From positions 1 to 8,147 of the forward strand of contig JAJDCV010000026.1 of NCBI GenBank assembly GCA_029260675.1: a stretch of DNA of 8,147 nt, read 5' to 3'. This document shows, piece by piece, positions 5,776-8,147 of this stretch. Below the pieces are notes generated by a model. The model was given only the letters and a program-made list of their open reading frames with translations. It had not been told where the DNA came from and ran no database searches. This stretch comes from Phycisphaeraceae bacterium. Lineage in GTDB: Bacteria > Planctomycetota > Phycisphaerae > Phycisphaerales > Phycisphaeraceae. The stretch's first letter is position 1, and the number at the start of each line of letters is the position of its first letter. Both the position numbers and the translations under genes were made by a program.

Positions 5776-6645
5776 TCAGGCCTGATCGGGACCGAACAGA
5801 TCCCTCTCGCGTGGGCTCCAACCCAGTTCCTGCTGAATCAAGGATGTATCCGCCAGGGTGTCCAACGCCTTGTCCGCCGGCCGAAGCGGCACATCCGGGT
5901 AGTACCGCTTCACCATTTCAGCGGGGGTCAGCCCCAGGATGTTCCCCGCAAAGGGCATGTACTGGTGATAGCCTGGCAAACGATGGGTCAGCACCGCCAG
6001 GACCAGGTCCGCGGCATCGGGCAGGGTCAGATAGGCGAAGGCTTCATCGGCGTGCGAATCACGGCCGGGTGTGATCGGGCCGCGGCGTTGCACCGGCCCG
6101 TCAGCGTGCCTGCCGATCAACCAGGGGTACCGCAGCGCGGTGTACGACCGATCCGGGTGCAGGAACGCTTGGTAACGAAGCGCCTCTTCGGCCGCCAGCT
6201 TGCTCAGGGCGTAGGTGTTGCCCGGGCATGGCGGCGACTGGCTGTCCAATGGCAGGTAACTAAGGCAACTGGGTTTGTCCGGGTCGTGGGCAAGCCTGTC
6301 GCCGGAGATAACCTGGATCGAACTGGCAAACACCACGCAACCCACCGCCGCGTCTTCGGCGGCCTGGAAGACGTGGGTGTTCATCGTCACGTTTTCAAGA
6401 TAAGTCTTGGCGGGCGGCAGGTCACCGCGGAAACGGCTGTGGTTGCCCAGGTGGACCACGGCATCGCATCCGGAGACCAGCGGCTCGACAGCCTGCCGAT
6501 CGAGCAACTCCGCTACCACAAACCTGCCCGGCGGATCGTCCATCGGCCGGATATCCGTCCCGCACACCGATAGGCCGGCCTCGATTAGCCCAGAGAAGGT
6601 GCACCGCCCAAGGATCCCCGACGCGCCTGTCAGTAATACCTTCAA
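5776..6645 (-). CDS. NAD-dependent epimerase/dehydratase-like protein (extended SDR)
   Basis: A 289-residue extended short-chain dehydrogenase/reductase. The N-terminal Rossmann motif GASGILG (7-13) and an Asp at the end of strand 2 (GTDIRP, Asp31) suggest binding of NAD rather than NADP. ASS at 107-109 and the YALSK motif (Tyr145, Lys149) supply the SDR active site. The C-terminal part (about 190-289), where this group binds its substrate, includes DAADLVLAVL and a GWSPRE-like end common in sugar-nucleotide epimerases. The substrate cannot be named. The chosen start is TTG at 6645, which gives MKVLLTGASG and has GGAAAGG nine bases upstream. A GTG at 6663 would add six residues but has no ribosome binding site. 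No sugar-pathway partner is adjacent. Confidence 0.85.
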   Translation of the reverse strand: MKVLLTGASGILGRCTFSGLIEAGLSVCGTDIRPMDDPPGRFVVAELLDRQAVEPLVSGCDAVVHLGNHSRFRGDLPPAKTYLENVTMNTHVFQAAEDAAVGCVVFASSIQVISGDRLAHDPDKPSCLSYLPLDSQSPPCPGNTYALSKLAAEEALRYQAFLHPDRSYTALRYPWLIGRHADGPVQRRGPITPGRDSHADEAFAYLTLPDAADLVLAVLTHRLPGYHQYMPFAGNILGLTPAEMVKRYYPDVPLRPADKALDTLADTSLIQQELGWSPRERDLFGPDQA

Positions 6646-6783
6646 AAGCAACAACCTTTCCACGCCGGGACGGCCTGACGCCTTTGGCTACAAGACCGGG
6701 CCGACCACCCGTTCCGACGGCTCATCCAAATCCTACCAAATCAAGATCGAGGTGTGCCCGCGGTCAAGCCCCCCCCTATGAAG

Positions 6784-6824
6784 AAAAAAACGCCTTGAAC
6801 GAACCCCATGGGGCCCCTGCGGCG
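6784..6824 (-). terminator. Possible minus-strand hairpin with T-run
   Basis: Read on the minus strand, CGCC (6824-6821) can pair with GGCG (6794-6791), enclosing a CCCCATGGGG palindrome (6813-6804), and seven T residues follow at 6790-6784. The outer stem is only 4 bp and the interior is irregular. No minus-strand gene ends here, so if it works as a terminator the transcript would be unannotated. Confidence 0.25.
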
Positions 6825-6909
6825 AGCCAGACACCCGATCTGCTGGGGATAGGTATCTTTGAGCCCGGCAGGTCACTATTTTGGCCCCCGCCAGTATTGA
6901 TAGGCCCAC

Positions 6910-6921
6910 AAGCCCGGGCTT
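6910..6921. repeat. 12-bp perfect palindrome
   Basis: AAGCCCGGGCTT is perfectly self-complementary and lies in the divergent intergenic region upstream of the candidate + strand promoter. A dimeric regulator could bind it, but no family can be inferred. Confidence 0.4.
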
Positions 6922-6964
6922 ATCGGACAAGATAAATTGGGGCAAGATTAGGGGGTGAAGATAC

Positions 6965-6993
6965 TTGCAGACAGGGCTGGCAGCCTTTACACT
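6965..6993 (+). promoter_or_regulatory. Candidate promoter for the acidic secreted protein
   Basis: TTGCAG (6965-6970) and TACACT (6988-6993) are separated by exactly 17 bases. Both hexamers are partial matches to the sigma-70 consensus. A competing pair about 28 bases upstream, TTGGGG and GATACT with 17-bp spacing, is similarly good, so the exact start is uncertain. Either would give a leader of at least 120 nt. Confidence 0.35.
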
Positions 6994-7001
6994 TCCCGGT
7001 C

Positions 7002-7072
7002 GGTGGGAACCCCCTAGCTGGGCTGTGGCCGGTGTGCCGAACACACTCAGCTATGCACACAGCGTTCCCACT
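7002..7072 (+). ncRNA. Self-complementary leader with alternative stems
   Basis: GTGGGAAC (7003-7010) pairs perfectly with GTTCCCAC (7064-7071), plus a G-T wobble outside. Within it, TAGCTGGG (7015-7022) can pair with CACAGCTA-like 7046-7053 (CTCAGCTA, with one wobble); alternatively GCTGTG (7022-7027) pairs with CACAGC (7058-7063). GTGTG (7032-7036) can also form a 5-bp hairpin with CACAC (7042-7046). The inner options share bases, so they cannot all form. No known riboswitch class was recognised. This is proposed as a cis-regulatory leader from pairing only. Confidence 0.4.
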
Positions 7073-7082
7073 TCCTGACGCA

Positions 7083-7099
7083 GCGCTTCAATCAAGCGC
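7083..7099 (+). promoter_or_regulatory. Small hairpin just upstream of the ribosome binding site
   Basis: GCGCTT (7083-7088) and AAGCGC (7094-7099) form a perfect 6-bp stem with a 5-nt loop, ending 15 bases before the GGGAGG ribosome binding site. No T-run follows, so it is not an intrinsic terminator. It may help expose or space the ribosome binding site. Confidence 0.4.
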
Positions 7100-7127
7100 A
7101 AGATGATTTAACTTGGGAGGCTTCGCT

Positions 7128-8147
7128 TTGTTCACCCGTCATTATCTTGCTGTTGCCGTGGTGGTCTCCGGCCTCGCCGCGGGTATCCCCGCACTGATCG
7201 CTGACGAAGGGGCTCCGACCGCTTCAGAACTCTACGAACAGGGCATCCGCCTCTACGAAAGCGGTGAACTGGAAGCGGCACGCGACGTGTTCCACCAGGT
7301 GGACCCGATGCAGCTGCCCAAGGACAACCGCCTGAAATACTACGACGCGATCAAGTCGATCGATGAGCAGTCGGTTGACACAACCGCGGCGGTTGACGCG
7401 GCCGATGAATCACTGGATCAGGCCGCGGAAGAGGTTGAAGCCGCCGTCAGCGAGCTGGACGGGCAAGCCGAAGCGGTAGCGGATCCCGAAGCCGCCGAGG
7501 TGGTGGTTGACGAGCAAGCAGCCGATGCCGAAGCAGACACCGAAGCCGAGCCGAAACTCCACCCGTCACAGATGCTCTGGCGTGCCGACGAAGCGATGAC
7601 GGATAACCCGTCGCTCGCCGCGTCGCTGTATCAGGCGGTGCTGGATGACGAACGGACCGATGAGCTGACCGCGTCGCAGGCCAAGGGTCGTCTGGCGCAG
7701 GCCAACCGTTTGGCCGAGCCGGCGATGAACGCCGCGAAGGAGCACCTGGACCTGGCGTCAGCGGCCCTGGATGCGGGACAGATCGACGACGTCCAAGCCC
7801 ATGTGGCATCGATCCAGGCCAGCGGTGTGGTGCTGGGTTGGCGTAACCAGGCCCGCCTGGACAACCTGATCGCCACCATCGATGCGGGTACCGCCGAAGT
7901 ACCTGCCCCGGCCACGCAAACACAGCCCCAGGTCGAAGAAGTTCAGGCCGTGGTTGAGGAGCCTGCTGAGGTGGTCGAAGAAATCGAGGAAGCGGCCGAG
8001 GAAATCGAGGCCGAAGTCGTAGCCGAGCCGGCTGAGCAGCTGGACGGGGGCGTTGAGGCGGCCGAGGAAGTAGCCGAAGTCGAGCCACAGGCCACCGCCG
8101 AAGAAGCCATCGAGGAAACGGCCCCGGTCGCGACGATTGTTGCGGCA
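7128..8147 (+). CDS. Secreted acidic TPR-like protein, N-terminal part
   Basis: The frame stays open for 340 codons to the right edge. TTG at 7128 follows GGGAGG (7115-7120) by seven bases; an in-frame TGA at 7104 rules out longer starts beyond a TTG at 7113. Residues 1-25 form a signal peptide with a basic start (FTRH), a hydrophobic core and a likely cut after ALIA, before Asp26. Next is a TPR-like helical pair (about 31-60, LYEQGIRLYESGELEAARDV), an acidic Ala/Glu/Val linker (about 85-143), a second helical region (about 145-255, with SLAASLYQAVLDD and HLDLASAALDAGQ) and a second acidic linker (about 258-340). The latter contains a 12-base repeat, GCGGCCGAGGAA, at 7992-8003 and 8058-8069, 22 codons apart. 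Planctomycete secretin-like (GspD/PilQ) proteins often begin this way, but the diagnostic domain would lie beyond the window. The export route is probably Sec. Confidence 0.8.
   Translation, partial: MFTRHYLAVAVVVSGLAAGIPALIADEGAPTASELYEQGIRLYESGELEAARDVFHQVDPMQLPKDNRLKYYDAIKSIDEQSVDTTAAVDAADESLDQAAEEVEAAVSELDGQAEAVADPEAAEVVVDEQAADAEADTEAEPKLHPSQMLWRADEAMTDNPSLAASLYQAVLDDERTDELTASQAKGRLAQANRLAEPAMNAAKEHLDLASAALDAGQIDDVQAHVASIQASGVVLGWRNQARLDNLIATIDAGTAEVPAPATQTQPQVEEVQAVVEEPAEVVEEIEEAAEEIEAEVVAEPAEQLDGGVEAAEEVAEVEPQATAEEAIEETAPVATIVAA

Larger units (their letters stand above)
6646..7127. other. Non-coding region between divergent genes
   Basis: About 480 bases with no supported gene. The left part must contain the epimerase promoter (minus strand), but no clear -35/-10 pair was found. 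The right part contains a + strand promoter candidate and structured leader. Small ORFs on both strands here have no ribosome binding site and a Pro/Arg-rich composition typical of chance translation. Confidence 0.6.

Noticed and set aside
5965..6573. 202-codon + strand open frame opposite the epimerase
   Set aside because: It lies antisense to a gene with intact Rossmann and YxxxK motifs and resembles no protein family.
6790..6807. tRNA-like T-arm (minus strand GGTTCGTTCAA)
   Set aside because: It does not fit the T-loop consensus, and no acceptor stem, anticodon arm or CCA end can be placed around it.
6733..7044. 103-codon minus-strand frame in the intergenic region
   Set aside because: No ribosome binding site, no recognisable motif, and it overlaps the candidate promoter and structured leader.
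7447..8088. 213-codon minus-strand frame rich in Pro and Arg
   Set aside because: It is the reverse-strand shadow of the Glu/Ala-rich linkers; low-complexity composition explains the openness.

Overview
The window is GC-rich bacterial DNA with dense coding, short intergenic gaps and several GTG or TTG start codons. The gene set (a FloA-type flotillin, a shortened MnmE-like GTPase in an operon with coaX and obg, and a large acidic secreted repeat protein) most resembles Planctomycetota, probably class Phycisphaerae. That placement is inferred from gene content and style; no marker gene was aligned. No CRISPR array, rRNA, tRNA, insertion sequence or integrase was seen.

Region 1 (1-1861, + strand). 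The left edge may hold the last codons of an upstream gene. Two copies of the 5' part of floA follow, exactly 636 bp apart. The first copy (197-628) is a 143-codon ORF that ends early in the SPFH domain. The second (833-1861) is a full-length flotillin-like gene of 342 codons. The repeat covers the leader, the ribosome binding site and about 139 codons, and both copies remain in frame.

Region 2 (1877-5616, - strand, convergent with floA). Read in transcription order it holds rpmA (ribosomal protein L27), a clear intrinsic terminator, a short heptamer repeat, and then a tight four-gene run: obg, coaX (type III pantothenate kinase), a four-helix membrane protein, and a 350-residue MnmE-like GTPase. 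Spacings in the run are 10 nt, 7 nt and a 4-nt GTGA overlap, so it is almost certainly one operon. It joins a ribosome-assembly GTPase, the first step of coenzyme A synthesis and a tRNA-modification-type GTPase of unknown activity. rpmA lacks its usual partner rplU upstream and has its own sigma-70-like promoter with a perfect TATAAT.

Region 3 (5776-6645, - strand). This is an extended short-chain dehydrogenase / NAD-dependent epimerase-like gene, best started at a TTG codon.

Region 4 (6646-8147). A 480-bp non-coding stretch separates the divergent epimerase gene from a + strand gene that runs off the right edge. This stretch holds a 12-bp palindrome, a possible minus-strand hairpin with a T-run, a candidate + strand promoter and a strongly self-complementary leader with mutually exclusive pairings. 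The last gene (7128 onward) encodes a signal peptide, TPR-like helical segments and two long Glu/Ala/Val-rich linkers. It may be the N-terminal part of a large envelope or secretion protein, but its end is outside the window.

The items most worth a second look are the in-frame truncated floA copy with its duplicated leader, the MnmE-like GTPase lacking the MnmE C-terminal half, the heptamer repeat before an obg start without a Shine-Dalgarno sequence, and the structured leader of the acidic secreted protein.
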